Assembly (NCBI GenBank): GCA_001604275.1
Contig: LVBD01000032.1
Coordinates: 1 to 64,000, forward strand
Direction: 5' to 3'
Length of the DNA stretch: 64,000 nt
DNA from: Spirochaetales bacterium Spiro_02
GTDB lineage: Bacteria > Spirochaetota > Spirochaetia > Sphaerochaetales > Sphaerochaetaceae
A program made the position numbers and the translations under genes. A model generated the notes under the pieces. The model did no database searches, was not told where the DNA came from, and saw nothing but the letters and a program-made list of their open reading frames with translations. Of the stretch, positions 16,656 to 25,378 are shown piece by piece; the stretch's first letter is position 1, and the number at the start of each line of letters is the position of its first letter.

Positions 16656-17744
16656 TCACGGTGTTTCGTCAAGACGTTCAGGAACCGGACCAAGCGAATT
16701 CCTAATGATGGTCCTGTACGGGATGATTAGCCTCGTGTCCTCGCAGTCCTCGCCGTTGATCATCCTGAACAGCACCTCGGCCGCCATATACCCTTTGTCC
16801 GCCGCCGGTTGGTCGACGGTCGTCAGACGAGGGGTGACGAGAACGGATTCCTGGATGTTGTCGAATCCGACGATGGAAATGTCGCCAGGAATCGAGTATC
16901 CATGTTCATCGAGATACAGGATGCATCCGATCGCGACGATGTCGCTCATCGTCACGATGGCGGTCGGCCGGGTCTTGAGCTTGGTGATCAGATGCGCGGT
17001 ATGCTTGCCGTCCTCCAGCGTGCATTCGCTGACCATCGTCTCGACAGACGGACTTTCCAGCGAGAGCCCGACTTCCCCCAGCGCCCGTTCGTATCCGCGT
17101 TTGCGCAGGGTGGGGACGCTTGTGTCGTCGCTGGCTCCGGTGGTGAACGCATCGTCTGGCAAAGAGACGATCACCATATCCCGATGTCCCTCCGCCAGAA
17201 CCTGCCGCATGATGCTGTATGCCGCCGCCTCATCGTCGATGTTCACGCTCGGCATCATCTGCGACGGAGTTCCGTCGATCGTTACGAACGGCAGTTTCCG
17301 CTGCCGCATGATATCCACGATCTCCATTTCCACCTTCATGCCGATGGTGATCAGGCCGTCCACAGCTGCATTTCGTACCGCTTCGGTGATGCTTTCGTTC
17401 AACGGCGGAATCAGCGTCAGCGTATAGCCGTATTTCTGACATACCGATCCGATGCCCTGGATCACCTGCATCATGTACGGGTTCCTCAATGTATAGTGGA
17501 TGATCTGTGGGAGCAGGAAGCCGATGCTCCGATGCCGTCGCAGGGAGAAGTTCCGCGCCATCGGATCCGGAATGTATCCGATCTGGGCCGCCACCGCAAG
17601 GATCTGTTCCCGCGTTTTCTGGCCGATCCTCGTGGGATCGTTGAACGCGAACGATACGGCGGTCTTTGAATATCCGGAAAGCCTCGCGATATCGTTGATC
17701 GTCGGTCGTTTATCCTTCGCATCTTTTGATCTTGCAGTTGCCAT
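16656..17744 (-). CDS. LacI-family repressor of the maltodextrin regulon
   Basis: 362 aa. The N-terminal helix-turn-helix and hinge (PTINDIARLSGYSKTAVSFAFNDPTRI) is followed by a periplasmic-binding-protein-like ligand domain ending DISIVGFDNIQESVLVTPRLTTVDQP. AGGGAG precedes the ATG. It lies between the permeases and malQ. The twin AAACCGGT boxes in the divergent promoter at 21188-21210 have the central CpG symmetry of LacI-family operators and are its likely targets, giving autoregulation and maltodextrin induction (inference). Confidence 0.92.
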   Translation of the reverse strand: MATARSKDAKDKRPTINDIARLSGYSKTAVSFAFNDPTRIGQKTREQILAVAAQIGYIPDPMARNFSLRRHRSIGFLLPQIIHYTLRNPYMMQVIQGIGSVCQKYGYTLTLIPPLNESITEAVRNAAVDGLITIGMKVEMEIVDIMRQRKLPFVTIDGTPSQMMPSVNIDDEAAAYSIMRQVLAEGHRDMVIVSLPDDAFTTGASDDTSVPTLRKRGYERALGEVGLSLESPSVETMVSECTLEDGKHTAHLITKLKTRPTAIVTMSDIVAIGCILYLDEHGYSIPGDISIVGFDNIQESVLVTPRLTTVDQPAADKGYMAAEVLFRMINGEDCEDTRLIIPYRTIIRNSLGPVPERLDETP

Positions 17745-17867
17745 CAGTGCACTCCCTGTCTGTCGTTTCTGTCGGCGAAGCTTCCCAGCCGTCGGTTCTT
17801 CATGCCGGCCGTATCTGCGGATTCGTACGACGGCTCCGGTACTTCGCGCGGGTATTTCGCCTGCGGA

Positions 17868-18707
17868 TCATCCCTTTACCGCTCCGGCGAGCACTCCCTT
17901 GATGATGTGCTTCTGTCCCAGAAGGTAGAACACGATGACGGGAATCATGGCCAGGACCAGCATCGCCATCATGGCCCCCATGTCGACGGAACCGTATCCG
18001 CCCCTCAGATACTGAATCGCGACGGGAATGGTCCGATATGTGGTGCCGATCGTCAGGTAGGGGAGCAGGTAGTCGTTCCAGACCCACATCGTATTGAGGA
18101 TCGCTATGGTGACGCTCATGCTCTTGAGCATCGGCATCACCACTTGGAAGAATGTCTGTACCGGCGTAGCCCCATCGATCATCGCCGCCTCTTCCAGGGC
18201 AAGGGGGATGCTCTTGATGAATCCCGCGAACATGAACGTGGCCATGCCCGCGCCGAACCCAGCATACAGTACGACAATGCCGACCGGATTGTCCAGATGC
18301 AGCATGTTCGCGAATTTGCTCATGGTGAACATCACCATCTGGAACGGCACTATCATACTGAAGACCAGCAGATAGTAGATCAGCGTGGTCACCGTTCCTT
18401 TCACTCTGGTGATATACCATGCGAGCATGCTTGTCAGCAACTGTATCAATACGACCGAAGCCACGGTGATCCACAAGGAGATGAAGAACGAATGGAAGAA
18501 TTTGATCTTCTGGATTCCCGACGTGTAGTTCTCCATGCCGATGAACGTTTCGGAATTCGGAAAGATGAATGGTTCGCTGGAGATATAGAACCGGGATTTG
18601 AACGAGTTCATCAGCACGACGAGGATCGGCATGATGACGAACGCTGCGACGCAGAGCAACAGGACGAAGATGACCCAGCGGGTGCTTTTGCGGCGTACTT
18701 GGCTCAT
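17868..18707 (-). CDS. Maltodextrin ABC transporter permease (MalG-like)
   Basis: 279 aa, about six transmembrane helices, the first at residues 12-34 (VIFVLLLCVAAFVIMPILVVL). The EAA loop is SIPLALEEAAMIDGATPVQTFFQVVMPMLK, matching MalG-type subunits closely. AAGGAGGTCGAATC precedes the ATG. The start overlaps the upstream permease stop by 4 bases. A 123-base gap separates it from the repressor gene, so lacI-malQ may also have internal expression. Confidence 0.93.
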   Translation of the reverse strand: MSQVRRKSTRWVIFVLLLCVAAFVIMPILVVLMNSFKSRFYISSEPFIFPNSETFIGMENYTSGIQKIKFFHSFFISLWITVASVVLIQLLTSMLAWYITRVKGTVTTLIYYLLVFSMIVPFQMVMFTMSKFANMLHLDNPVGIVVLYAGFGAGMATFMFAGFIKSIPLALEEAAMIDGATPVQTFFQVVMPMLKSMSVTIAILNTMWVWNDYLLPYLTIGTTYRTIPVAIQYLRGGYGSVDMGAMMAMLVLAMIPVIVFYLLGQKHIIKGVLAGAVKG

Positions 18708-19549
18708 GATTCGACCTCCTTGGAACGGGTTACGAACAGCTGGCTGATAGCGATGGCCGCGACCAGTAGCGTAAAGATGACAGCCTTCGCCTGTCCGACT
18801 CCTTCGAACCCGATCCTGCTGTAGAACGTGGAGAAGATGTTCAAGGCGAGCATTTCCGTAGTATGGTTCGGCGCCCCTGCGGTTAGCGCCAGGTTCTGGT
18901 CGAACAGCTTGAAGCCATTGGTCAGCGTCATGAACAGACAGATCGTGATGGAAGGCGCCACCGACGGAATCGTGATCCTGAACAACGTGTTGAAATATCC
19001 CGAACCGTCGATCGAAGCGGCTTCCAGCATGTCGCTGGATACGTTCTGCAGCGCGGCGACGTAGATTACCATCATGTAGCCGACGTTCTGCCAGTTCATC
19101 AGTACCACCAGCCCCCAGAATCCATAGCGTGTCTGAGAAAGAATCGTCGCGTCATATTTGGCAAGCACACCATTGATGATCACCTGCCATATCCAGCCGA
19201 GCACGATGCCTCCGATCAGGTTCGGCATGAAGAATATCGTCCGGAACGTATTCGTGCCAGGCACATCCCTTGTCAGGAAGAGGGCGAGGATGAAAGCGAA
19301 TACATTGATCGAGACGACCGTGACGATGGTGAACAGGAGTGTGAACCAGAACGAGTGGATGAAATATCCGTCGACCGTGAACGCCTTGATGTAGTTGTCC
19401 AGCCCGACGAACGTGGCGTTCGTGATATTGGTGAATTCGCAGAAAGAGAGGACCAGGCCCCAGACCATCGGTATCAGGAACGCGATGCAGAAACAGATAA
19501 GGCCTGGTAGCGCAAACAGCGCGAAGTACTTTTTCAGAGTCTTTTCCAT
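18704..19549 (-). CDS. Maltodextrin ABC transporter permease (MalF-like)
   Basis: 281 aa with about six transmembrane segments. The EAA loop reads VSSDMLEAASIDGSGYFNTLFRITIPSVAPS. The start at 19549 has AGGAGACC upstream; the frame is open to 19600, but the extra 17 residues run through the intergenic hairpin. It pairs with the downstream MalG-like protein. No cognate ATPase is in the window. Confidence 0.92.
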   Translation of the reverse strand: MEKTLKKYFALFALPGLICFCIAFLIPMVWGLVLSFCEFTNITNATFVGLDNYIKAFTVDGYFIHSFWFTLLFTIVTVVSINVFAFILALFLTRDVPGTNTFRTIFFMPNLIGGIVLGWIWQVIINGVLAKYDATILSQTRYGFWGLVVLMNWQNVGYMMVIYVAALQNVSSDMLEAASIDGSGYFNTLFRITIPSVAPSITICLFMTLTNGFKLFDQNLALTAGAPNHTTEMLALNIFSTFYSRIGFEGVGQAKAVIFTLLVAAIAISQLFVTRSKEVES

Positions 19550-19585
19550 GATGGTCTCCTCATGTGTGATCGACTCGCAGGAGAA

Positions 19586-19611
19586 GACCGGCCGCTGCAA
19601 TGCGGCCGGTC
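19586..19611 (-). terminator. Perfect 10-bp GC-rich stem-loop between binding-protein and permease genes
   Basis: Arms 19586-19595 and 19602-19611 are exact complements with a 6-base loop and no U-tract. It holds the same position as the 2551-2583 hairpin in the other sugar operon, after the binding-protein gene, where it could protect the upstream mRNA and limit permease expression. Confidence 0.65.
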
Positions 19612-19627
19612 GAAAGCTGGTTTGTGG

Positions 19628-20980
19628 TTACCTTCCTGCGATCTTCGCTTCCTTGGTCCAGGAATCCTGGGCGGTCTTCACGACATTCGCCCAACTTGTC
19701 GAGCCCTGGATGTACTGCAGCAGCGCGCCGCCGAAATCGGACTTCCACTGCTCGGAGGGAATCGCGGAGAACGTCCATGGAATCGAACTCACTCCATCCT
19801 TGTTCATCCACTGCACGACTTGCTTCGCCAGCGGATCGCTGGGCATCTCGCTTTCGGAGAACGTATTGAACGGAGTGATGAATCCCAGCTGCTCCTTGAC
19901 GATCTTCTTGCCGGTGGCGGAGGAGAAGAGCCATGTGAGGAACTTGTCGGCGTTCGCCTGCGCTTCGGCGGACGCATGTCTGTTGATCGACAGGTAGTTC
20001 TCGGTGCCTACGCACAGCCCATAGCCGCTTTCACCGGGAAGCCCCATGTACAGAGGCAGGAACTTGATGTCGCTGTCGGCGACCTTGTTGCCCGGCACCC
20101 CGAGGATCTGCGAGGCTCCCCAGTTGCCGTTCTGAACCATCGCCGCCTGTCCGAGGGCGAACTCGGCCATGGAATCGTCGACGCTCTTGCTTCCGACAAG
20201 ACCGGGTGCGGTCGTGCTGTTGTTCAGATAGAGATCGAACAGTTGCTTGTACTGGTCGGCGTACGTAAAATCGAACGTTTTGGCGGCGAGGCCGGTCAGC
20301 GTCGCGTCCGCGGGGCTCGACTTGTCAGCGAATTCCTGATAGAGGGGGACGTTGAACAGGTGCGTCTGCCATCTCCAGTCATTGCCCGGAGCCATGGATG
20401 TGGATGCGAACACGCCTTTGATGCCGAGTTGGGATTTCTTAGCGGTCATGTCTTCGACGACTGCCTTGAGCGTGGCGAAGTCCTTGATCTGATCCATCGA
20501 GGTGGCCTTCGCTCCGGCGGTGGCGAAATACTTGTTCATGATCGCCTGGTTGTAGATGATGCCGTATCCTTCGACTGCATACGGTATGGCCGCGACGTGT
20601 CCGTCGATGGAAAGCGCCATCGATTTGTCGGCAAGGATCTTGTAGAACTCGGTGTTTTCAAGCGGAGCGACATCGGTTCTGGATCCCTGCAATCCGACAG
20701 GTCCGTTGGTCTGGAATATTACCGGCGGGTTGCTCGTGGCCATTTCGCTCTTGAGCGTGGTGGCGTACTGATTCGATGCTGCGGTCACGACCTTCAGCTT
20801 GATACCGGTCTCCGCTTCGAATGCTGGAGCGACCGTATCGGTATATACCGTCGCGATCTCAGGCTTGAAATTCAGAAAATACACTTCGGGAGTCGATGCT
20901 TTTTCCGAAGCGCCCTGCGCCGCCAATGGTCCTGCGACTGCCAGCATGACGATGAGAATGAGGCCCAAAGTCTTTTTCAT
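19628..20980 (-). CDS. Maltodextrin ABC transporter substrate-binding protein (MalE-like)
   Basis: 450 aa. The signal peptide MKKTLGLILIVMLAVAGPLAA is cleaved before QGASEK; no lipobox. The mature protein is a family-1 solute-binding protein (ADVAPLENTEFYKILADKS; AVEGYGIIYNQAIM; GQAAMVQNGNWGASQIL). GGAAAGGAG lies just before the ATG at 20980; the open frame extends upstream to 21160 without ribosome site. First gene of the operon with two permeases, LacI regulator and MalQ, hence an alpha-glucoside ligand (inference). Confidence 0.92.
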   Translation of the reverse strand: MKKTLGLILIVMLAVAGPLAAQGASEKASTPEVYFLNFKPEIATVYTDTVAPAFEAETGIKLKVVTAASNQYATTLKSEMATSNPPVIFQTNGPVGLQGSRTDVAPLENTEFYKILADKSMALSIDGHVAAIPYAVEGYGIIYNQAIMNKYFATAGAKATSMDQIKDFATLKAVVEDMTAKKSQLGIKGVFASTSMAPGNDWRWQTHLFNVPLYQEFADKSSPADATLTGLAAKTFDFTYADQYKQLFDLYLNNSTTAPGLVGSKSVDDSMAEFALGQAAMVQNGNWGASQILGVPGNKVADSDIKFLPLYMGLPGESGYGLCVGTENYLSINRHASAEAQANADKFLTWLFSSATGKKIVKEQLGFITPFNTFSESEMPSDPLAKQVVQWMNKDGVSSIPWTFSAIPSEQWKSDFGGALLQYIQGSTSWANVVKTAQDSWTKEAKIAGR

Positions 20981-21153
20981 GTGTGTCTCCTTTCCTACCG
21001 GGATGAGCGTCGAGACCTCGATGGATTGCGTCGTGCCGTGCCCGATTTCTCCATCTTCCAGCCCTCTCCGTCCCGTTCGGTAGTGCGTTTCCGCTATGCA
21101 ATGCCCCCTACGGGGCAAGTTCCCGTTGCCGCGGCGGAATGCGAGGATACCGC

Positions 21154-21182
21154 TTGACAACCCCCGCTTCCCGTCGTGTAAT
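21154..21182 (+). promoter_or_regulatory. Promoter of the GH13 gene
   Basis: TTGACA (21154-21159), 17-base spacer, TGTAAT (21177-21182). The operator boxes at 21188-21210 would cover its transcription start. Confidence 0.6.
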
Positions 21183-21184
21183 CT

Positions 21185-21213
21185 ATACTAAACCGGTTTT
21201 CTAAACCGGTCAA
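21185..21213 (-). promoter_or_regulatory. Promoter of the maltodextrin transport operon
   Basis: Minus strand TTGACC (21208-21213), 17-base spacer, TAGTAT (21185-21190). The AAACCGGTT box fills the spacer, so bound repressor would block polymerase directly. It leaves about 200 bases of untranslated leader before the binding-protein gene. Confidence 0.6.
21188..21210. promoter_or_regulatory. Twin LacI-type operators (CTAAACCGGT repeated)
   Basis: CTAAACCGGT occurs at 21188-21197 and 21201-21210, 13 bases apart. Each contains the palindromic core ACCGGT with the central CpG usual for LacI-family sites. They overlap both divergent promoters. The regulator is probably the LacI protein at 16656-17744. 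Confidence 0.65.
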
Positions 21214-21342
21214 CAAAAAAGTTCCGGATTCTTGACGGCCCGCTCGGCGTCTTGGAAAGATGTCGACATGGTGGTATCGTCTGATGCGGCTGACCGACAT
21301 CCTGCGACGGTCGGTTCTGGAAGGGACGGAGGAGTACGGTGT

Positions 21343-23265
21343 ATGGACTGTGATTCGGGAGACGATTTCAAAGCGGTGTCCACGGAGTGGATGCGGCTGG
21401 TTGATTTTCAGGTCGCGGAGCAATTCGTCGAGCCGATATGGCCGAGAGCGGGAGAGACAGTGCGACTGTCCATCCGTATCCCCGCAGGCTCTCCTGTCCA
21501 GGAGGGGTTCGTCGTCGCATACCTGCTCGGCAGGGTGTCCCGGTTCCGGTTGAGATCCGATGTCGACGCATGTGAAGGGCGTCGGGGCGCCGTGACGTAT
21601 TGGCGGACGGAACTGACGATGCCGAAAACCGAAGGACTGTATTGGTGGTTCGAGCTAAAGACGGGCGATTGCGTGCGATACTATGCGTCCGAAGGGTTCC
21701 GTTCCTATGTTCCGCCGCTACGGGAGTGCTTCCGGCTCGAAGCGGATCTCGATCTCCCCGGTTGGGTTCCCGGCTCGGTCTGCTATCAGATATTCCCCGA
21801 TCGTTTCCGCAAGGGCGATCCTTCCGTCGGCGTCAGACCGGGACAGTACGAGTTCGATGGCGGAAAACCCCGGGTTCTCGACTGGAACGATCCTCCGTTG
21901 GATTTCGAACAGGGCAGATGCCTTGATTTCTATAACGGCGATCTGAAGGGGATCGAACGGAGCGTCGAGCACTTCAAGCGGCTGGGAGTTTCCGTCCTCT
22001 ATCTCAATCCGATCGGTGTCTCGCATACGACACACCGCTACGATTGCTGCGATTTCTTCCATGTCGACGACAAGCTCGGCGGCGACGATGCCCTCGTCGA
22101 GCTGATCGAGACGATGCATGCCAATGGAATCCGTGTGATCGTCGATATTTCCATCAACCATACGGGGACTGGACATCCGTGGTTCATCGCCGCGAGGGAG
22201 AATCCCGACGGCGAGGAGGCCTCGTTTTATTACCGCGAGCCTGACGGGAGCTTCGCCTTCTGGGAAGGAGTGCCGACCTTGCCCCAGCTAAACTATGGGA
22301 GCGGACGCCTGCGGGATGTGATGTATCGGAATTCCGACTCCGTGTTGCGCAAATTCCTCGAGCCCCCGTTCAACCAGGATGGATGGCGGCTCGATGTGGC
22401 CGATGTAGTCGGCCGGCGCAAGGACGACCAGTTCTGTCATGAAATCTGGAGGGAGGTACGAAAGGCTGTCAAGGCTACATCATCCCAGGCGTATCTGGTA
22501 GCGGAGGATTGGATCGACGCTTCCGATCATCTGCAAGGGGATGAATGGGATGCGACGATGAACTATTACGGTTCCTCCCGTCCGATTCGTCGCTGGATGG
22601 GGGAGACCGATCGGTTCCAGCTTCCAGGATGGGGGCATGATCCTGTTCCGGGGTCATATTTCAGCGGAAGGGACCTCGCCGAGGCGCTGGATCGTCAGCT
22701 GAAGTCGCTTCCGCCGCAAATGGTCTTCCAGCAGTTCAACCTGATCGACAGCCACGACACGCCCCGGTTGCATACCAATGAGTTCGTGGCGGATCGGAAC
22801 CTGTACCGAGGCGCGGTCATGCTGCTGTTCCTGCTTCCCGGCATGCCGAGCGTCTACTATGGGGATGAAGTCGGTCTGGAAGGGAAGATCGGCTCCGTCG
22901 AAGCTTCCCGGTATCCTATGCAATGGGATCGGGCGCAGTGGGACATGGATGTCTACCGTCTGTATCGCGATCTCGGGCTGTTGAAACGGTCCGAACCTGC
23001 GTTGGCGTTCGGAGCGTGGAAGATTCTTCATGCCGATGAAGATGCCATGGTGTTCGCCCGATACGACGGCAAGCGGGCCATCGTGCTGGTTCTGAACAAG
23101 GATCCGAAGCCGAGTGATATCATATTCGATGCCGGCGTGCTATCTCCGACCAATGTCATCCGATGGTCCGACGGAACGCTTGTCGAAGTTTCCGATTCCC
23201 GTAAGATACGCATATCGCTCAAGCCAAAGGAAAGCGAGCTTCTGCTCGTCGATCAGGAGAGATGA
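21343..23265 (+). CDS. GH13 alpha-glucosidase (neopullulanase/cyclomaltodextrinase type)
   Basis: 640 aa. An N-terminal beta domain (~120 residues) precedes the TIM barrel that starts PGSVCYQIFPDRFRKGD. Catalytic residues are nucleophile D351 (GWRLDVADVV), acid/base E388 (LVAEDW) and D472 (IDSHDTPR); other GH13 motifs include VDISINHTG and MPSVYYGDE. There is no signal peptide, so it acts on imported dextrins in the cytoplasm. The start at 21343 follows GGAGGAG at 10 bases; upstream in-frame codons to 21232 are less likely. It is divergent from, and shares operators with, the maltodextrin transport operon. Confidence 0.9.
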   Translation: MDCDSGDDFKAVSTEWMRLVDFQVAEQFVEPIWPRAGETVRLSIRIPAGSPVQEGFVVAYLLGRVSRFRLRSDVDACEGRRGAVTYWRTELTMPKTEGLYWWFELKTGDCVRYYASEGFRSYVPPLRECFRLEADLDLPGWVPGSVCYQIFPDRFRKGDPSVGVRPGQYEFDGGKPRVLDWNDPPLDFEQGRCLDFYNGDLKGIERSVEHFKRLGVSVLYLNPIGVSHTTHRYDCCDFFHVDDKLGGDDALVELIETMHANGIRVIVDISINHTGTGHPWFIAARENPDGEEASFYYREPDGSFAFWEGVPTLPQLNYGSGRLRDVMYRNSDSVLRKFLEPPFNQDGWRLDVADVVGRRKDDQFCHEIWREVRKAVKATSSQAYLVAEDWIDASDHLQGDEWDATMNYYGSSRPIRRWMGETDRFQLPGWGHDPVPGSYFSGRDLAEALDRQLKSLPPQMVFQQFNLIDSHDTPRLHTNEFVADRNLYRGAVMLLFLLPGMPSVYYGDEVGLEGKIGSVEASRYPMQWDRAQWDMDVYRLYRDLGLLKRSEPALAFGAWKILHADEDAMVFARYDGKRAIVLVLNKDPKPSDIIFDAGVLSPTNVIRWSDGTLVEVSDSRKIRISLKPKESELLLVDQER

Positions 23266-23426
23266 AATATTTTCCGGTGATATCGAAAAAAAAACGACTT
23301 TCTGATAAAAATGGCCACCTGACATATGTATGGCCTTGGGGTTCCATGCGATAATTTTTGAAACGGCGCAACAATACGGAATGGGCATCAACGCTTCGCC
23401 GAGAACAAAGTCGGGTGGGACTGGTT

Positions 23427-25100
23427 ATGGCTATTGGGCGTAGATGTCCTGGATGGATGCTGTTCCTTGTAGGCGCGATATGTGTTCTTTCACTGTTTCT
23501 TGTTTCAGTTCTCTTCGATTCCCGGCTTCAGGTGGAGCCGATCGACGATGGAACCTGCGTGCTGTTCGACACAGGCTGGTCCCTGTTCGTCGACGGAGAG
23601 TTGAAAGCGGAGGAGATGGTTCTTCCCATGAGCGTACGCGTTCCGCGGCGTTCTTCGGTGGTGCGGATCGACAACATGCTCCCGGATCCGCTTCCGACGA
23701 GCAATGCTTGTCTCTCTATCGGATTGGGGATGAGTCTTCTCGAAGTATTTGTCGACGGAGTGTCCGTGTATCGGTTCGATGCGGAAGGTTCCCCATGGCG
23801 GCTTCCGTTCTACGGAGGGAGAATGCCCCATTTCGTCAGGATCGCCGACGATGCCGCCGGCAAGCCGATATCGCTTGTAATGGAGTCCTCGGCGGCGAGC
23901 TTCGTCTCTCGGAATCTTTCGGCGCCCGTTCTGGGGACGAAGGTATCCGCGCTGTTCATGCATGCGAACCAGGAATGGCTATCTTTGTTCTTCGGTTTCA
24001 CGTTCAGCATCGTGGGGATCGCCTGCCTGTTCGGCGTTGTGTTTGTCAAGAGAGTCGAGGACCGTCGAAGCCTCAAAAGTTTCGGAGCGCTGGAACTGGT
24101 GCTCGGAATCTGGGTGCTGACGCAGGGGAGGAGCAAATTCCTCTTTGTCCGGAATCCGGCGGTGCCGATGGATTTCAGCTGCCTCGCCTTGTTCCTGCTG
24201 CCAGTATGTCTCGCCGGATTCTACAGCCATACCTACCGGACGGAGAAATCCGGGGATCTGTTCCTGCGCATTTCCTTCGTGTTCCCCGTTGCATATTGCG
24301 TGATCGGTATCCTGCAGCTGTGCGGTGTGCTGCTCTATTGCGATACATTGATGTTCGCGGGAGCCGCATTGGGACTGTATGTCTTTTCAATGCTCCTTGT
24401 GTCGATCCTGCATCTAGCGAGGGGGGCGCGGAGCCTGCTCTCGTTCGTCGTGGCGCTTTCGTTGCTGTTCGCTTCGGTTCTTGCGGATGAAATCCTGCTC
24501 GTGGAGGGTGTGGTCCTGGACAATGCCACGTTGCTGCATCTAGCCATGACCATCGGTGGCATCGTCATGTTCGGGCAGTCGTTGCGGAACATCACATCCG
24601 GCAATCGGGGGGAAATACGGGACCGGATGCTGTTCGAGCTGGCCTATACGGATGCGCTGACAGGTCTGGGCAACCGCGCGCTGTACGACAAGAAAATCAT
24701 CGAGCTCGAGCAGGAAAGGAAGTGCGCGACAGGAATCATCGTAGCCGACATCAACGACTTCAAGGTTGCCAACGATGCATTCGGTCACGACCACGGCGAC
24801 CATGTGCTGCAGGAAATTGCACAAGAGCTGAGGGAGATGGTTCCTCCTGGCGTCTTTCTATTCAGGACCGGCGGCGATGAATTTGTCATTATGCTTCCCG
24901 GAATCGACGCACGGCGGCTTGCCTCCCTTGAGTCTGAGCTTTACTCCAGGTTCCACGACACGGAACGCATCGTTGTCGCGATCGGTTCGTATCTGTACGC
25001 TCCTGCGAATGATGAGTCGATGATCGACGCGATCTGCCTCGCCGACGATGCCATGTATCGGGACAAAGCTTGGTTGAAGGGGCGTTCCCGACAAGGATGA
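23427..25100 (+). CDS. Membrane 7TM-DISM diguanylate cyclase (GGDEF), copy 1
   Basis: 557 aa. A TM anchor (residues ~10-32) leads to a ~170-residue periplasmic sensor domain, then about seven transmembrane helices (from WLSLFFGFTFSIVGIACLFG) as in 7TMR-DISM proteins, and a C-terminal GGDEF domain with the intact active site RTGGDEF at residue ~482. It should make cyclic di-GMP from two GTP in response to a periplasmic ligand. The RxxD inhibitory site five residues before GGDEF is absent. The start at 23427 is chosen for a GGGTGGGA upstream; TTG at 23358 is an alternative. A TGCGATAAT extended -10 lies at 23347-23355. Confidence 0.88.
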   Translation: MAIGRRCPGWMLFLVGAICVLSLFLVSVLFDSRLQVEPIDDGTCVLFDTGWSLFVDGELKAEEMVLPMSVRVPRRSSVVRIDNMLPDPLPTSNACLSIGLGMSLLEVFVDGVSVYRFDAEGSPWRLPFYGGRMPHFVRIADDAAGKPISLVMESSAASFVSRNLSAPVLGTKVSALFMHANQEWLSLFFGFTFSIVGIACLFGVVFVKRVEDRRSLKSFGALELVLGIWVLTQGRSKFLFVRNPAVPMDFSCLALFLLPVCLAGFYSHTYRTEKSGDLFLRISFVFPVAYCVIGILQLCGVLLYCDTLMFAGAALGLYVFSMLLVSILHLARGARSLLSFVVALSLLFASVLADEILLVEGVVLDNATLLHLAMTIGGIVMFGQSLRNITSGNRGEIRDRMLFELAYTDALTGLGNRALYDKKIIELEQERKCATGIIVADINDFKVANDAFGHDHGDHVLQEIAQELREMVPPGVFLFRTGGDEFVIMLPGIDARRLASLESELYSRFHDTERIVVAIGSYLYAPANDESMIDAICLADDAMYRDKAWLKGRSRQG

Positions 25101-25378
25101 TGCGTCGAAAGCGCATACTTGACTCGAAGATGCGGGCGGGAGGCCTTGCTTTTTTCCAGGTGAAAGGGCACTATGTCCTTGACCGGCGGGGAGACGACTT
25201 CCATTACCGCAAAAGTCCGACCGCACCGCTTCCTTCCTCGGTTATCGTTTTGCGTCGCATATCCTTGACTAGTTATTCCGTTCGTATTTTGTGTGGCGGA
25301 TATCACGACGGAATCATCGGATGTCTGCTATTGCGTCGTCATACGGGTCGTCGGGAATGGATACGCAGGGGATTTGAC

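Noticed and set aside
25101-25378. c-di-GMP riboswitch or promoter between the two GGDEF genes
   Set aside because: No GEMM consensus; the nearest TTGACT (25265) has no -10 at a usable distance.
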